Positions 36,382 through 46,141 are shown, counted from the stretch's first letter. The stretch: DNA of 64,000 nucleotides from Flavobacterium johnsoniae (GCF_001879205.1 NZ_MLFK01000005.1:1-64000); one strand, 5' to 3'. Numbers and translations are program-made. The notes: generated by a model from the sequence alone, not told the origin.

Positions 36382-36431
36382 CCTGCTTGGTTTTAATTTA
36401 TTTCTGGACTTGTTAACAGCCTGTTTTTCGG

Positions 36432-36486
36432 CTGTAAATTACGCAGATTTTAAGGATTTTAAATCACTGTAATCTATTAATTTGTG
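36432..36486. repeat. Dispersed intergenic repeat, family A
   Basis: 'CTGTAAATTACGCAGATTTTAAGG' style words end in 'TAATTTGTGGCAAAAA', continuing the vocabulary of the 1758, 3791 and 23801 elements. It lies between proC and mgtE. Confidence 0.5.
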
Positions 36487-36493
36487 GCAAAAA

Positions 36494-37843
36494 TTAAAAC
36501 CCAAGAATCAATTTGGCAACTCCAAAATAGAGCATAATTCCAAATACGTCATTAGTTGTAGTAATAAAGGGACCTGTAGCAATTGCGGGATCTATTTTAT
36601 TTTTATGCAGAAAAAGCGGTACTAAAGTTCCTAAAGTTGCAGCAAACATAATAACCACGATCATAGAAATAGAAATGGCTATTCCAACTAAATACTGCTG
36701 GTACATAAGTGAATGATAACCCAGCAAAAGCAGGGAAATGATACTTCCGGAAATCATAGAAACGGTAATCTCTTTGCTGAAATAGCTTCGGCTGAATTCT
36801 TTCAGAGTTCCGTTTGCTAAACCCTGAACAACGATTGCCGATGCCTGAACTCCAATATTTCCCGCTGTAGCCGAAAGTAAAGGCACAAAAATAATTAAGG
36901 TTGAATATTTCTGAAAAGCAGTTTCATTGTCTTTTAAAACAAAAGAAGCCACAATCTCGATTACCATCCCTATTAAAAGCCAAGGCAGACGTGCTTTTGT
37001 TAATTCTAAAACACTGTCATTCGTTTCGATGTCTTGTGTAATACCCGCCGCTAACTGGTAATCTTTATCGGCTTCGTCTTTAATTACATCTACGATATCA
37101 TCAATTGTAATTCTTCCAACCAATCGTCCAAGCTCATCTACCACCGGAATTGCCTCTAAGTCGTATTTCTGCATGATACGCGCTACCTCAACATCTTCGG
37201 TATCTACGTTTACAAAATTTAGTTTTCGGATATAAACATCACCAATTTGAGTTTTGGTTGAAGAAGTCAATAAATCCTTTAGCGATAACCTGCCTTTTAA
37301 GCGGTTTTCATCATCAACCACATAAATAGAATGCACTCTGGATACATTTTCTGCCTGAATTCGCATTTCTTTCACGCAGGTAAGAACGTTCCAGTTTTCA
37401 TTGACCTTTACAAGCTCTTTTCCCATCAAACCACCCGCCGTGTTTTCGTCATAACGAAGTAACTCGACAATATCTTTTGCGTGCTCAACATCGACTAATT
37501 CCGAGATAACTTCTGCTTTGATTTCCTGCGAAAGTTCTGCGATAATGTCGGCAGCATCATTTGTTTCCAGCTCATCAAGCTCCTCTGCAATCTCTTTAGG
37601 CGAAAGTCGGCTTAAGATATTTTCACGCAGATCTTCTTCTAGTTCAAGAAGAATTTCGGCTGTTTTATCACTATCTAAAACCTTGAAGATATAAGTTGCC
37701 TCATCAAAATCCAGCTCATCCAGGATTTCGGCGATATCAGCATGGTGAAGGTCGTTAAGTAAAATTTCAAGTTCATTGTCATTTCTCTTAACGATATGTT
37801 CCTCTAATTGGTGGATAAATTCTTTGCTAACTTTGAACTCCAT
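36494..37843 (-). CDS. mgtE: Magnesium transporter MgtE
   Basis: 449 residues: N-terminal superhelical MgtE-N domain (about 20-125), two CBS domains (about 130-255) and five membrane helices with the signature '[18 protein letters not shown]'. It is a Mg2+-gated channel whose cytosolic domains close at high Mg2+. Its start overlaps the end of rsmA by 17 nt, so the genes are co-transcribed. Confidence 0.96.
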   Translation of the reverse strand: MEFKVSKEFIHQLEEHIVKRNDNELEILLNDLHHADIAEILDELDFDEATYIFKVLDSDKTAEILLELEEDLRENILSRLSPKEIAEELDELETNDAADIIAELSQEIKAEVISELVDVEHAKDIVELLRYDENTAGGLMGKELVKVNENWNVLTCVKEMRIQAENVSRVHSIYVVDDENRLKGRLSLKDLLTSSTKTQIGDVYIRKLNFVNVDTEDVEVARIMQKYDLEAIPVVDELGRLVGRITIDDIVDVIKDEADKDYQLAAGITQDIETNDSVLELTKARLPWLLIGMVIEIVASFVLKDNETAFQKYSTLIIFVPLLSATAGNIGVQASAIVVQGLANGTLKEFSRSYFSKEITVSMISGSIISLLLLGYHSLMYQQYLVGIAISISMIVVIMFAATLGTLVPLFLHKNKIDPAIATGPFITTTNDVFGIMLYFGVAKLILGF

Positions 37844-38612
37844 CGGCTTCTATTTTTTGAGTCAAAACAATAAATTCGTCAACACTTAGCTGTTCGGGAC
37901 GTTTATCAAAGATAGTGTCTTCTCGCAGTTTATCTGATAAATTTAATGTTTTCAAACTGTTACGTAATGTTTTTCGTCTTTGCTGAAAAGCCGTTTTTAC
38001 AACGGTAAAAAATAACTTCTCACCACATGGAAGGCTATAGTCTTCCTTTCGGGTCATTTTCATCACACCCGACTTGACCTTGGGCGGAGGAATAAAAACA
38101 TTTTCGTCTACAGTAAACAAATACTCAGTATCATAGAAGGCCTGGGCTAAAACGGATAAGATTCCGTAAGCTTTTGATCCTTTTTTCTCGCAGATTCGCT
38201 CTGCAACTTCTTTTTGAAACATTCCGGAAAACTCCGGAATCTGATCTCTAAACTCTAATGTTCTAAAAACAATTTGAGTTGAAATATTATAGGGAAAGTT
38301 TCCAATTATAGCAAATTGCTTATCCTTGTACACTTCATTAATATTGTATTTCAGAAAATCCTGAGAGATAATCTGATCTTTTAATTTTGGATAATTTTCG
38401 CCTAAATACACCACAGATTCTGTGTCAATTTCAATAACGTGTGTATTTATTGGCTTCTCAAGCAAATACTTAGTCAACACACCCATCCCTGGTCCTATTT
38501 CTAAAACCTCATCATATCCCTTTAAGCTTAAAGTATCTGCAATTGCTTTGGCGATACTTTCGTCTTTAAGAAAATGTTGTCCTAAATGTTTTTTGGCTTT
38601 TACTTTTTCCAT
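37827..38612 (-). CDS. rsmA: 16S rRNA (adenine1518-N6/adenine1519-N6)-dimethyltransferase
   Basis: 261 residues from the ATG at 38612 ([15 protein letters not shown]). The in-frame ATG at 38672 is in repeat-like sequence and is rejected. The KsgA N-terminus '[12 protein letters not shown]', SAM-binding '[12 protein letters not shown]' and catalytic 'IGNFPYNIS' are present. It dimethylates two adenines in helix 45 during small-subunit assembly. mgtE follows with overlap. Confidence 0.97.
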   Translation of the reverse strand: MEKVKAKKHLGQHFLKDESIAKAIADTLSLKGYDEVLEIGPGMGVLTKYLLEKPINTHVIEIDTESVVYLGENYPKLKDQIISQDFLKYNINEVYKDKQFAIIGNFPYNISTQIVFRTLEFRDQIPEFSGMFQKEVAERICEKKGSKAYGILSVLAQAFYDTEYLFTVDENVFIPPPKVKSGVMKMTRKEDYSLPCGEKLFFTVVKTAFQQRRKTLRNSLKTLNLSDKLREDTIFDKRPEQLSVDEFIVLTQKIEADGVQS

Positions 38613-38709
38613 TTTATCTTTCTTGTTTTGCCGCGAGGGCGCAAAAGTATTCTTTTTGCTGTGAAGGGTCAAAGACTCAAGGATTTATTTTTGCTTTTTA
38701 TGCTTTTTT

Positions 38710-38735
38710 TGCCACAAAGACACAAAGACACAATA
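38710..38735. repeat. GACACAAA-type tandem words (family B)
   Basis: GCCACAAAGACACAAAGACACAA: an 8-nt period repeat. Related 'TTTGCG/GTGCC/TTGCG' phrases are at 46091 and 51103. Confidence 0.6.
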
Positions 38736-38736
38736 T

Positions 38737-38930
38737 TTATTTTTTTCTTGGCTCGATGACAATCTGAAAATTATCCTTGTTTTTATCTACTTTGTTCTTT
38801 ACTGGAAATCTGCTAATACGTTCGCTTAAACGTAAAAAACTATAAAAAATCTTTCTACTTTAGTTAACTTCAAAAAATCTTCTTGCTGCTGTTTATTGCT
38901 TTCCTCTTTAGTTTGAAATCGAATTTCCAC
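38737..38930 (-). pseudogene. Small flavobacterial gene inactivated by a one-base frameshift
   Basis: Starting from GTG at 38930, the minus strand reads 'MEIRFQTKEESNKQQQEDF' then 'LKLTKVERFFIVF' before going out of frame. The next frame continues seamlessly 'LRLSERISRFPVKNKVDKNK' then 'DNFQIVIEPRKK' to a TAA at 38737-38739. The switch coincides with a run of six A (plus 38834-38839); adding one base restores a 64-residue protein. It explains most of the 370-nt rsmA-to-DUF4286 gap. The intact protein looks like a small Lys/Glu-rich conserved hypothetical; function unknown. Confidence 0.65.
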
Positions 38931-38982
38931 AATAGACTTTTAAGTAAAAACTGAGGCCGAAAACCGAGACTGAAAACTAAAA

Positions 38983-39294
38983 TTAATGTTCAGAAATAAC
39001 CTCAAGCTCTGTTCTAAAAGAAAGCATTTTATCTGCAAATAACTCTAATGCTTCTCTGTCAAAATGCGGCTGGTCTTCGATGTAATATTTTTCTAAAGTT
39101 TCTTTGCTGTCGGTTGTGTATTGAACTGAATAAGTAATCCCGCCCATTTCTTCTTCCACCAAAACCTTAACAATTCGTGCCGAAGAGAATTTCTCCGTTG
39201 CCAGGATTTCCGGAATATGTTTTTCCTGCATCCATTTTAACCATTGGTCGTGAACGCTCTCGTGTATATTGGTTGTAATATTGTAAATAATCAT
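38983..39294 (-). CDS. DUF4286 family protein
   Basis: 103 residues: 'MIIYNITTNIHESVHDQW', 'WMQEKHIPEILAT', 'GGITYSVQYTTDSKETLEKY'. This is a small ferredoxin-like-fold protein found across Bacteroidetes, without assigned function. Single gene, followed by a decayed gene and preceded by short-period repeats. Confidence 0.85.
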   Translation of the reverse strand: MIIYNITTNIHESVHDQWLKWMQEKHIPEILATEKFSSARIVKVLVEEEMGGITYSVQYTTDSKETLEKYYIEDQPHFDREALELFADKMLSFRTELEVISEH

Positions 39295-39302
39295 TTTTTT
39301 TA

Positions 39303-39345
39303 AAGGTTCTGAGATTCTGAGGCTCTAAGATTCTAAGGTTTTAGA
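39303..39345. repeat. GGTTCTGAGATTCTGAGG-type repeat (family G)
   Basis: Words GGTTCT, GAGATTCT, GAGGCTCT, AAGATTCT and AAGGTTTT recur every 8-9 nt. The complementary vocabulary (TTAGAACCT, CAGTTCCT, CAGAACCTT) is at 27489-27515. Confidence 0.6.
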
Positions 39346-39433
39346 TTCTTGAACACAAATCATCCTATTACTAATTCTATTGTTTAATCATTAATTCGGT
39401 TAAACGGTTAAACGAATAACCGGTTAAACCAAA

Positions 39434-41215
39434 CTATAAATTCTTATCCCCTCTCAATTCCCGGTATTTTTTTCTGGCATCAACAAAGTAAATACTATCC
39501 TGATGATTAAAAATTACCTTTTCATACAAAGGTTTTGCCTTTTCTGTATCTTTTAATTCGTCGTTGTAAATTTCTGCCGAAAAAAACAGCGCTTCATCCA
39601 CATAAATCCCATCGCTGTGATTGTCTATGATCTGCTGGTATTGACTTAAAGCAGAAGCATAATCTTTCTGACTTTCATATATTTGGCCTAAACGCAACAA
39701 TGTTACAGCTTCAATTTCCTGTCCTTTAAAGGTTTTTAGAATATTCTGAAACTGCGTAACTGCTTCTTGTTTCTTATTTTGATAAAGTAAAAAATCACCT
39801 TTTGCAAACTGCTTTAATGCCGTTTGTGTCGAATCGGCTGCGGTATTGTCATTTATCAGTAAAAAATATTCAAGAGCGTCGTTGGCAATTAATTGTGTAT
39901 TTGCCGATTTTAATTCTTTAAATTGTTTTAAGGCCCATTCAAAATCAGTTTTAAAATAACTTGTTTTTGCGGCTTTTAAACTGGCTTCGTGCGACATGAC
40001 GTCATTCTTTAAATCCAGTTGAATCTGCGAATAATAAATCAATGCCTGATTGAATTTTTCTTCTAAAAGCAAAATATCTGCCAGTTCCATTTTGGCATCT
40101 GCCTGTTGATACGGGTTTAAATTTAATTCCAGTGCCTTTTTTACAACTGCCTTGCCCTCTTCTGTCTTTTTTAAATTAAAAGCCAGAAAATGCGCCTGAA
40201 TTAATTGCAAAGATAAGGTAAAAGGATTTATTTCATAAGTAACCAGTAATTGCTGCAATTCATTTGTAATAGCCGGATAATCTTTTTCCTGTGCCTTATC
40301 AATTTTAATCTCCATTAAGCTGGCATTACTCTGAATAAGTAAATCACGGTCTTTTGTGTTTAACAGAATAAAATTCAGAATTTCTTCGGCCGTTTCAGTA
40401 TCATCTTCATTCAATGCAAACTGACTCAAATTTACAATACTGATTAAAGATTCCGGTTCGCGTTTATAAATAGCTTTTTCCTGAATGAATGCTTTTCCAA
40501 ACTCTTTTTGCTGTACATAAAACCAGCTCAGATAATGGTTCCAAAAAACGTCCTGATCTTTCTGTGTTCTTAAGATCAATGCTTTTCGCATCGCATCTTT
40601 AAAAGCCGTATTGTCCGTTTCCCCGTTCATAAAACGAGCAAGCTGCATTTGGATTAAATTGGCATTTTGCTGGTTATTATAAGATTCTGTCAGTAAAAGG
40701 TCGATCATCAAATCTGTTTTTCCCAACTGACCGTACAACATTCCTATCTGGAAATTGAAATTGTAATTCGGCTGCACCTGCATTGCTGTCTGATATGATT
40801 TTAAAGCATATTCCAGCAAAACCTTTTTTTCGAAAGCATTTCCAACTCCGTATACATCATTCGGATTGGTTTTTATTTTTTCGATTGCCTGTTCGTAGTA
40901 ACTTTTGGCTTTAGATTCGTTTTTCTGTAATTGATAATTGTATCCCAATTCAACCAGAAAAACACCTTGTTTGTAACGATTGTAACGTTCCAGAATTGTT
41001 TTCTCGGCAATATCAAATTGCTGTAATTGCTGATAACAATCTATGGTTCGCAAAAAATATTGAGTATTAGACGGCGAGCTTTTTAAAAGATCTTCGTAAA
41101 TAATTTTAGCTTTTTCGAAATCGCCTTTATCGTAGTAATTATTTGCTAACTGTTCGTTTTGAGAGAACGCAAGACCAGACCACAACAAAACGATATAGAT
41201 AAAGATGTTTTTCAT
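39434..41215 (-). CDS. Secreted tetratricopeptide-repeat protein
   Basis: 593 residues with a signal peptide (1-18, ending 'GLAFS') and at least ten TPR-like helical pairs, for example 'NYYDKGDFEKAKIIYEDLL' and 'LRLGQIYESQKDYASALSQY'. It probably lies in the periplasm or on the membrane as a protein-interaction scaffold. It has no sorting domain. It lies 137 nt downstream of serS, the gap being a palindromic repeat. Confidence 0.85.
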   Translation of the reverse strand: MKNIFIYIVLLWSGLAFSQNEQLANNYYDKGDFEKAKIIYEDLLKSSPSNTQYFLRTIDCYQQLQQFDIAEKTILERYNRYKQGVFLVELGYNYQLQKNESKAKSYYEQAIEKIKTNPNDVYGVGNAFEKKVLLEYALKSYQTAMQVQPNYNFNFQIGMLYGQLGKTDLMIDLLLTESYNNQQNANLIQMQLARFMNGETDNTAFKDAMRKALILRTQKDQDVFWNHYLSWFYVQQKEFGKAFIQEKAIYKREPESLISIVNLSQFALNEDDTETAEEILNFILLNTKDRDLLIQSNASLMEIKIDKAQEKDYPAITNELQQLLVTYEINPFTLSLQLIQAHFLAFNLKKTEEGKAVVKKALELNLNPYQQADAKMELADILLLEEKFNQALIYYSQIQLDLKNDVMSHEASLKAAKTSYFKTDFEWALKQFKELKSANTQLIANDALEYFLLINDNTAADSTQTALKQFAKGDFLLYQNKKQEAVTQFQNILKTFKGQEIEAVTLLRLGQIYESQKDYASALSQYQQIIDNHSDGIYVDEALFFSAEIYNDELKDTEKAKPLYEKVIFNHQDSIYFVDARKKYRELRGDKNL

Positions 41216-41275
41216 ATTTCAGTTCTTTTTAGCCGCGGTTCTCAGTCTCAGTGTTCAGTCACAGTTTTTAGTGTT

Positions 41276-41334
41276 AGTCGCAGTTTACAGTTTCAGTAAT
41301 TAGTGAAATTAACGTGAGACTGTAAACTGCGACT
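41276..41334. repeat. Perfect 16-bp inverted repeat between serS and the TPR gene (family F)
   Basis: AGTCGCAGTTTACAGT (41276-41291) and ACTGTAAACTGCGACT (41319-41334) are exact complements around a 27-nt loop. The flanking 40 nt contain further CAGT/ACTG words (CTCAGTCTCAGTGTTCAGT). The same vocabulary appears at 38946-38980. Confidence 0.75.
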
Positions 41335-41352
41335 GTAAACTATATACTAAAG

Positions 41353-42624
41353 TTAGTCAATTATATCAAATCCGCAGTATGGACGTAAAACTTCTGGAAT
41401 TACGATTCCTTCCGGTGTTTGGTAATTTTCTAAAATTCCGGCCAAAACTCTTGGCAATGCTAACGAACTTCCGTTTAATGTATGTGCCAATTGGTTTTTT
41501 CCGTCTTTGTCTTTGAAACGCAATTTCAAACGATTTGCCTGGAAAGTTTCAAAATTAGAAACAGAACTAATTTCTAACCAGCGATCCTGAGCTGTTGAAA
41601 ACACTTCAAAATCATAAGTCAAAGCCGATGTGAACCCCATATCACCTCCGCAAAGGCGTAAAATTCTATATGGCAATTTTAATTCCTGCAGAATGTTTTT
41701 TACATGTTCTACCATTCCGTCAAGTGCTGCATATGAACTATCCGGATGCTCAACACGTACAATTTCGACCTTGTCAAACTGATGTAAACGGTTTAATCCG
41801 CGAACGTGTGCTCCGTAAGAACCTGCTTCACGACGGAAACAAGGCGTATAAGCCGTATGTAAAATCGGAAGCTCACTTTCGTTTAAAATAACATCACGGA
41901 ACAAATTTGTAACCGGAACCTCAGCCGTTGGAATCAAATATAAATCATCAACTCCGGCGTGGTACATCTGCCCTTCTTTATCCGGCAATTGTCCCGTTCC
42001 GTAACCTGAAGCTTCGTTTACCAAATGCGGAACCTGAACTTCATTATATCCGGCAGCCGTATTTTTATCTAAAAAATAATTGATTAAGGCACGCTGTAAA
42101 CGAGCCCCTTTTCCTTTGTAAACAGGAAAACCGGCACCTGTAATTTTCACTCCCAATTCAAAATCGATGATATCGTATTTTTTAACCAATTCCCAGTGAG
42201 GCTGTGCGCCTTCGTGTAAAACCGGAATATCACCTTCTTCAAAAACATTCAAATTGTCATCTGGAGTTTTTCCTTCAGGAACAATATCAGCCGGAAGATT
42301 TGGCAGCGTGTATAATTTATTTGTTAACTCAACAGCCAAAGCCTCTGCTTTTTCTCCAAGTTCTTTGCTTTTTTCTTTTAACGTAACAGTTTTTTCTTTT
42401 AAGATTGCTGCTTTAGCTTTCTCTCCAGCCTTCATTAATTCGCCTATATCTTTGGACAATTTATTAGATTCAGCTAAAGTATTATCTAATTCCACTTGGG
42501 CTGCGCGACGATTTTCGTCTAATTGCACCACCTCTTCAACAACGCTTTTAGCATCGATATTTCGTTTTGCTAAAGCCTTGATTACTTTCTCCTGATTTTC
42601 TCTAATAAATGCGATTTGTAACAT
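41353..42624 (-). CDS. serS: Serine-tRNA ligase
   Basis: 423 residues. The N-terminal antiparallel coiled-coil arm (about 25-105) binds the long variable arm of tRNA-Ser. The class II catalytic core shows 'PVYKGKGARLQRALINYFLD', 'IPTAEVPVTNL' and motif 2 'TPCFRREAGSYG'. Motif 3 is 'NGSSLALPRVLAGILENYQ'. Start MLQIAFIREN; a TAAATTTG promoter box lies about 40 nt upstream. Confidence 0.98.
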   Translation of the reverse strand: MLQIAFIRENQEKVIKALAKRNIDAKSVVEEVVQLDENRRAAQVELDNTLAESNKLSKDIGELMKAGEKAKAAILKEKTVTLKEKSKELGEKAEALAVELTNKLYTLPNLPADIVPEGKTPDDNLNVFEEGDIPVLHEGAQPHWELVKKYDIIDFELGVKITGAGFPVYKGKGARLQRALINYFLDKNTAAGYNEVQVPHLVNEASGYGTGQLPDKEGQMYHAGVDDLYLIPTAEVPVTNLFRDVILNESELPILHTAYTPCFRREAGSYGAHVRGLNRLHQFDKVEIVRVEHPDSSYAALDGMVEHVKNILQELKLPYRILRLCGGDMGFTSALTYDFEVFSTAQDRWLEISSVSNFETFQANRLKLRFKDKDGKNQLAHTLNGSSLALPRVLAGILENYQTPEGIVIPEVLRPYCGFDIID

Positions 42625-42665
42625 AGCTTGATTTTTATAACTATTGTATTTTTTTATAACGGAAG

Positions 42666-42673
42666 CAAATTTA
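42666..42673 (-). promoter_or_regulatory. Candidate -7 box of serS
   Basis: TAAATTTG on the minus strand fits TAnnTTTG exactly. A TTTG lies 25 nt further upstream, slightly beyond usual spacing. Confidence 0.45.
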
Positions 42674-42748
42674 AGGAAATGTTTGCTAAGATTACCTACA
42701 AATTGTGATCAACATTTTACTCCTGGCAGAGCATTTACTTTATATCAC

Positions 42749-44158
42749 CTATTCTTTTATAATTTTAAAAGTTTCTACAACATCGCCAATTGTAGTTTTT
42801 AAAACATAAAATCCGGAATCTAACGAGATGATGTTTATACTTCCGTCGCTGGTTTTTCCCTTTAAAACCGATTTTGATTCGAAATTAAACAATTCAAAAT
42901 CAAAGTTTTTAGACTTATAGTTTTCTACAGAAATGGTTGTTTTTGCCGGATTTGGAAAAACGAAAGGCTTATTTTTAACTATACGGTCTGGTTGAATATT
43001 ACTGCAGGCATTTTCTAAAAGCATATCCAAATCGGATTCATCATACACCAGCGTATAATTGAGTTCCTTTGCTTTTTGAAATAACTTGCAGGCTTCGTCA
43101 TATTTTTGCTGATCGAGGTAAATAATACCGAGATTTTTCATGGCAAACGAATTGTTTTTATCCATCTCTAATGCCGCTTTTAGATCAGCAATTCCTTTAT
43201 CAGATTCTCCCAGTTTATGATAAATTAAACCTCGGGTAGTTTTTAAGTCTCGGCCTCCGTAACCCGTTGTTCTTTCAATAATAACACTTTCAGATTGAAA
43301 CGCCTTTTCGACATTCTCAAATGCTTTTTCATATTCGCCCGTATCACTGAATAACCTGGCGAGTCCCCAGTATGCGTGGGCATGATTGGGTTTTTCAATT
43401 ATAATTTTCTCTAAATAATAACGCGCCAAATCATACGCTTTTCGATGTTGCAACAATGTTGCAAAATTGTATAAAATGCGATAATCATTGGGCGCGTTCT
43501 TAATTGCTTTATGATAATAGTGAAACGCAAAAGCTTCCATTTCCAGCGAAGCATAAATGCTTGCTAATCGGTCATAAAGTTTACTTCTAAAAACTGCCAT
43601 TTTCTTTTGAGCAGTATCAGAAAGAGTCAGGTTCTTGTTTTTGGGATCTTTGTCAATAGCAAATTCTACCTTTTTTAAATCTTCAATTGCCAAAGTATTA
43701 TTGCCAAGCCTTACACTCAAAACGCCACGATTATACAAATCATTAATACTTGTGGGATTGAAGTTGGTTTTCGCATTAATGTCTGTCAGCATTTTTAATG
43801 CTTTTTTAACGGTTTCCTCCTGGTCTTTATTAAACGGAAGTTTATGGTCTGTTCTTCCGGTCATTTTTCCATGTGCAAAATTCCATGTTACGAGTTTTTC
43901 GCCTTGTTTGTTCAGCTGAAAACAATCGCCGTCTTTTTTCCCGTCTTTGTCAAAATAAAAAACTTCGTTTAATTTTCCGTTCGGATAATAGGTTTTAGAA
44001 CTGTCCGCTTTTTTGTCTTCACCATACCAAATGGCAACCGAAACAATCTTGTCGTCATAAAAATAGCGGGTTACATTATCAGCTGTTTCTTTTTGTTTTT
44101 CCTGAGCCAACAAGAAAACAGGCAGAATCAAGAGAACAAAAAGTAGTTTTTTACACAT
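42749..44158 (-). CDS. TPR protein with T9SS type A sorting domain
   Basis: 469 residues: signal peptide (1-18), a MORN-like region ('TYYPNGKLNEVFYFDKDGKK'), five or so TPR units (about 110-360), and a C-terminal Por-type sorting domain beginning 'FPNPAKTTISVENYK' and ending 'YVLKTTIGDVVETFKIIKE'. It should be exported by the type IX system. It begins 22 nt after the lipoprotein gene 44181-45077, so the two are likely an operon. Confidence 0.88.
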   Translation of the reverse strand: MCKKLLFVLLILPVFLLAQEKQKETADNVTRYFYDDKIVSVAIWYGEDKKADSSKTYYPNGKLNEVFYFDKDGKKDGDCFQLNKQGEKLVTWNFAHGKMTGRTDHKLPFNKDQEETVKKALKMLTDINAKTNFNPTSINDLYNRGVLSVRLGNNTLAIEDLKKVEFAIDKDPKNKNLTLSDTAQKKMAVFRSKLYDRLASIYASLEMEAFAFHYYHKAIKNAPNDYRILYNFATLLQHRKAYDLARYYLEKIIIEKPNHAHAYWGLARLFSDTGEYEKAFENVEKAFQSESVIIERTTGYGGRDLKTTRGLIYHKLGESDKGIADLKAALEMDKNNSFAMKNLGIIYLDQQKYDEACKLFQKAKELNYTLVYDESDLDMLLENACSNIQPDRIVKNKPFVFPNPAKTTISVENYKSKNFDFELFNFESKSVLKGKTSDGSINIISLDSGFYVLKTTIGDVVETFKIIKE

Positions 44159-44180
44159 TTTTTAAGTTTTTGATGCGAAA

Positions 44181-45077
44181 TTACAAAAATCGGTTGCGAT
44201 CGTCTTTTTTAAATGAGTAGTTTTTTCCGTCAAATTTTAATCTTTGAAATTCTTTTTTGACTTTTAAATCGCTTTTTTGCTGAATATCATTTTCCAAATC
44301 TTCTTCGGCTGATTCTTCATAAGAGTAGATTTTAGAAACCAATAAATCACTAAAACCATTTGTACTCATATCCGAAATACTAATTCCGGTTTCCAGGGTT
44401 TCTATTTGATAAGTTCCTCCTCCGTTAGAATCTCCATTTGCAGAACGAATTGGATATTCGTATAAAATTTTCTTTATTCTATTTCCGTCAAAAGTTACGA
44501 TTGTAAATTTTTCTTCAGAATACATTACCACCCTGCTGCTCGAATATACTTCTGTACTAAAAGCAATTGCAGGTGTTTTTTCATTTAAATGAAGTAAATC
44601 TTTTAGAATGTACGTTTTGGCAACCCTTAAACCTTCATTTTCATAATAACCAAGATTATTATCTGTTTCCTGAGCCAGAACTTTTCCATCTTCATTATTG
44701 ACAAAAACGTATTTTCGTTCGTAATAATTTCCAAGATTTTCCTCGGCTGATTTTACTTTGGCTTTTTTATTAATAACCGAAATAACAAAAAAAGTGACCG
44801 AATCGTTATACCGAATCGAACTTACATCTTCTGTTTTAATTGCCTCATACTTGATTTGTAGGTTTTCAGCTGTTTTCTTCAGCAGACCCAAATTTAATTC
44901 GTCTGAAGGAACTATATATTCACTTTTTTTAAAAATCAGTCTTTCAACTGCTTTAGGAGTTTCTGTTTGAACGGCCAGCGATGGAGCGTTCTCGTCAATG
45001 ATCTGTTTTTCACTTTTTCCGCAAGAGGATAAAAATAGAAAAATGCCACTGAGAATTAAGTAGGAATTAATTTTCAT
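44181..45077 (-). CDS. Hypothetical lipoprotein
   Basis: 298 residues. Lipobox 'FLSSCG' with Cys19. The mature protein has no motif I recognise; a beta-rich middle ('YYERKYVFVNNEDGKVLAQ') and an acidic, Lys-rich C-terminus are visible. It is likely co-transcribed with the downstream T9SS TPR gene and therefore may act at the cell surface with it. The 240 nt upstream hold no gene I can support. Confidence 0.75.
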   Translation of the reverse strand: MKINSYLILSGIFLFLSSCGKSEKQIIDENAPSLAVQTETPKAVERLIFKKSEYIVPSDELNLGLLKKTAENLQIKYEAIKTEDVSSIRYNDSVTFFVISVINKKAKVKSAEENLGNYYERKYVFVNNEDGKVLAQETDNNLGYYENEGLRVAKTYILKDLLHLNEKTPAIAFSTEVYSSSRVVMYSEEKFTIVTFDGNRIKKILYEYPIRSANGDSNGGGTYQIETLETGISISDMSTNGFSDLLVSKIYSYEESAEEDLENDIQQKSDLKVKKEFQRLKFDGKNYSFKKDDRNRFL

Positions 45078-45317
45078 TGGTTTTGATTTTAAAATTAGGG
45101 GCTCTCAAATATAAAATATTCTTAGTAAGCTTTTTAAATAAAATCAAAATTTTAAAAAAGTTCTTAATTTATTTATATTCCACTAACAATTCCCGCAATT
45201 CGCTTGTTTTTAAAAACACGGAAAATCTTTCTGCCAAAAGCAAAATATCTCTTTCCTGAACCAATTTATATCTGAAAAAAGGGCAGCTGAAGGCATTAGT
45301 TAATGCTGCATTTTATT

Positions 45318-45884
45318 TTATTCCACATTAAACAATCTCAATATATAAGAAAGTTCATAAACAATAAAAAGCAATACCAGAATACTGTGAAACACTTTAT
45401 TATTGATTTTTATTGCGGCCAAACATAATACAACATGGCTTATAACCCGAATAAAATATTCGGTTTGATTGTATAAAAAGTAATCGCCGCCTTTAATTGC
45501 CGTATCGATTATATCAGCGATAAAACTTATAGCCAGTATAGAAAAAAACCATTTCTTGCGAGAATAAAAATAATCTTCATATCCGGTATAATCTGCTAAA
45601 TCATCGGGGTAAAGAATAGCACAGAGTAAATAATAAACCAAAATATAACAGATGATGAAAAAATAATCAGCAAAATACCACTCGTGGATTAATTTAAGAT
45701 TAAACTCCCACCACCAAAAATGAATGAGCATTAAGAAAACATAAAATACCCAGAGGGAATGCACAAAGTAGATTTTCTTACGACCCGGATGCTGAATAAA
45801 AATTACTGATCCCTTGATAAGATGCGTTAAACTCAATCCCAGAATAATTCCTATTATTGATTTGACATGCGTTAGTTCTTCCAT
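45318..45884 (-). CDS. Hypothetical multi-pass membrane protein
   Basis: 188 residues with six predicted helices, a Trp-rich second or third helix ('IHFWWWEFNLK') and 'ILYPDDLADYTGYEDYFYSR' in a loop. I do not recognise the family. Single gene on this strand, bounded by AT-rich sequence and a large dispersed hairpin. Confidence 0.75.
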   Translation of the reverse strand: MEELTHVKSIIGIILGLSLTHLIKGSVIFIQHPGRKKIYFVHSLWVFYVFLMLIHFWWWEFNLKLIHEWYFADYFFIICYILVYYLLCAILYPDDLADYTGYEDYFYSRKKWFFSILAISFIADIIDTAIKGGDYFLYNQTEYFIRVISHVVLCLAAIKINNKVFHSILVLLFIVYELSYILRLFNVE

Positions 45885-45979
45885 AAATAATCAATATTTA
45901 TACAGAACTAAAATTAAGGTAATTAATTCAAAAACAAATATTTATGGAATTAAATTTATCGCAGGATATTTTCTTCACA

Positions 45980-46055
45980 TTGTCAGGCTGAGCGAAGTCG
46001 AAGCCCACGTTCGCTGAATCACTTTGCGTGGCTTCGACTTCGCTCAGCCTAACAA
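45980..46055. repeat. Large hairpin element, AGGCTGAGCGAAGTC family (family C)
   Basis: The arms at 45980-46009 and 46027-46055 are complementary over about 29 nt with one mismatch and one extra base. The core is AGGCTGAGCGAAGTCGAAGC. It is far more GC-rich than its surroundings. A degenerate relative (GTCAGACTGAGCGATCCCGA) is at 51153-51198. It is followed by a 'TTTGCG' family B phrase. Confidence 0.8.
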
Positions 46056-46090
46056 TACTGGAGTTAAAAACTTCGCGAGATTAAAACAAA

Positions 46091-46138
46091 ACTCTTTGCG
46101 TGCCTTGCGTCCCTCTTAGCAAACTTTGCGGTTAAAAA
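46091..46138. repeat. CTTTGCGTGCCTTGCGTCC-type repeat (family B)
   Basis: The words TTTGCG, TGCC, TTGCG, TCCCTC and TTTGCGG recur at 8-10 nt and run right up to the DMP19-like gene stop. It reads like the 38710 and 51103 elements. Confidence 0.55.
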
Positions 46139-46141
46139 ACC

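Noticed and set aside
45169..45313. A ~48-codon minus-strand frame reading 'KLVQERDILLLAERFSVF' and onward
   Set aside because: It looks protein-like but has no ATG/GTG at a sensible place and begins right after an in-frame stop. It may be a gene remnant, but the evidence is too thin to list.
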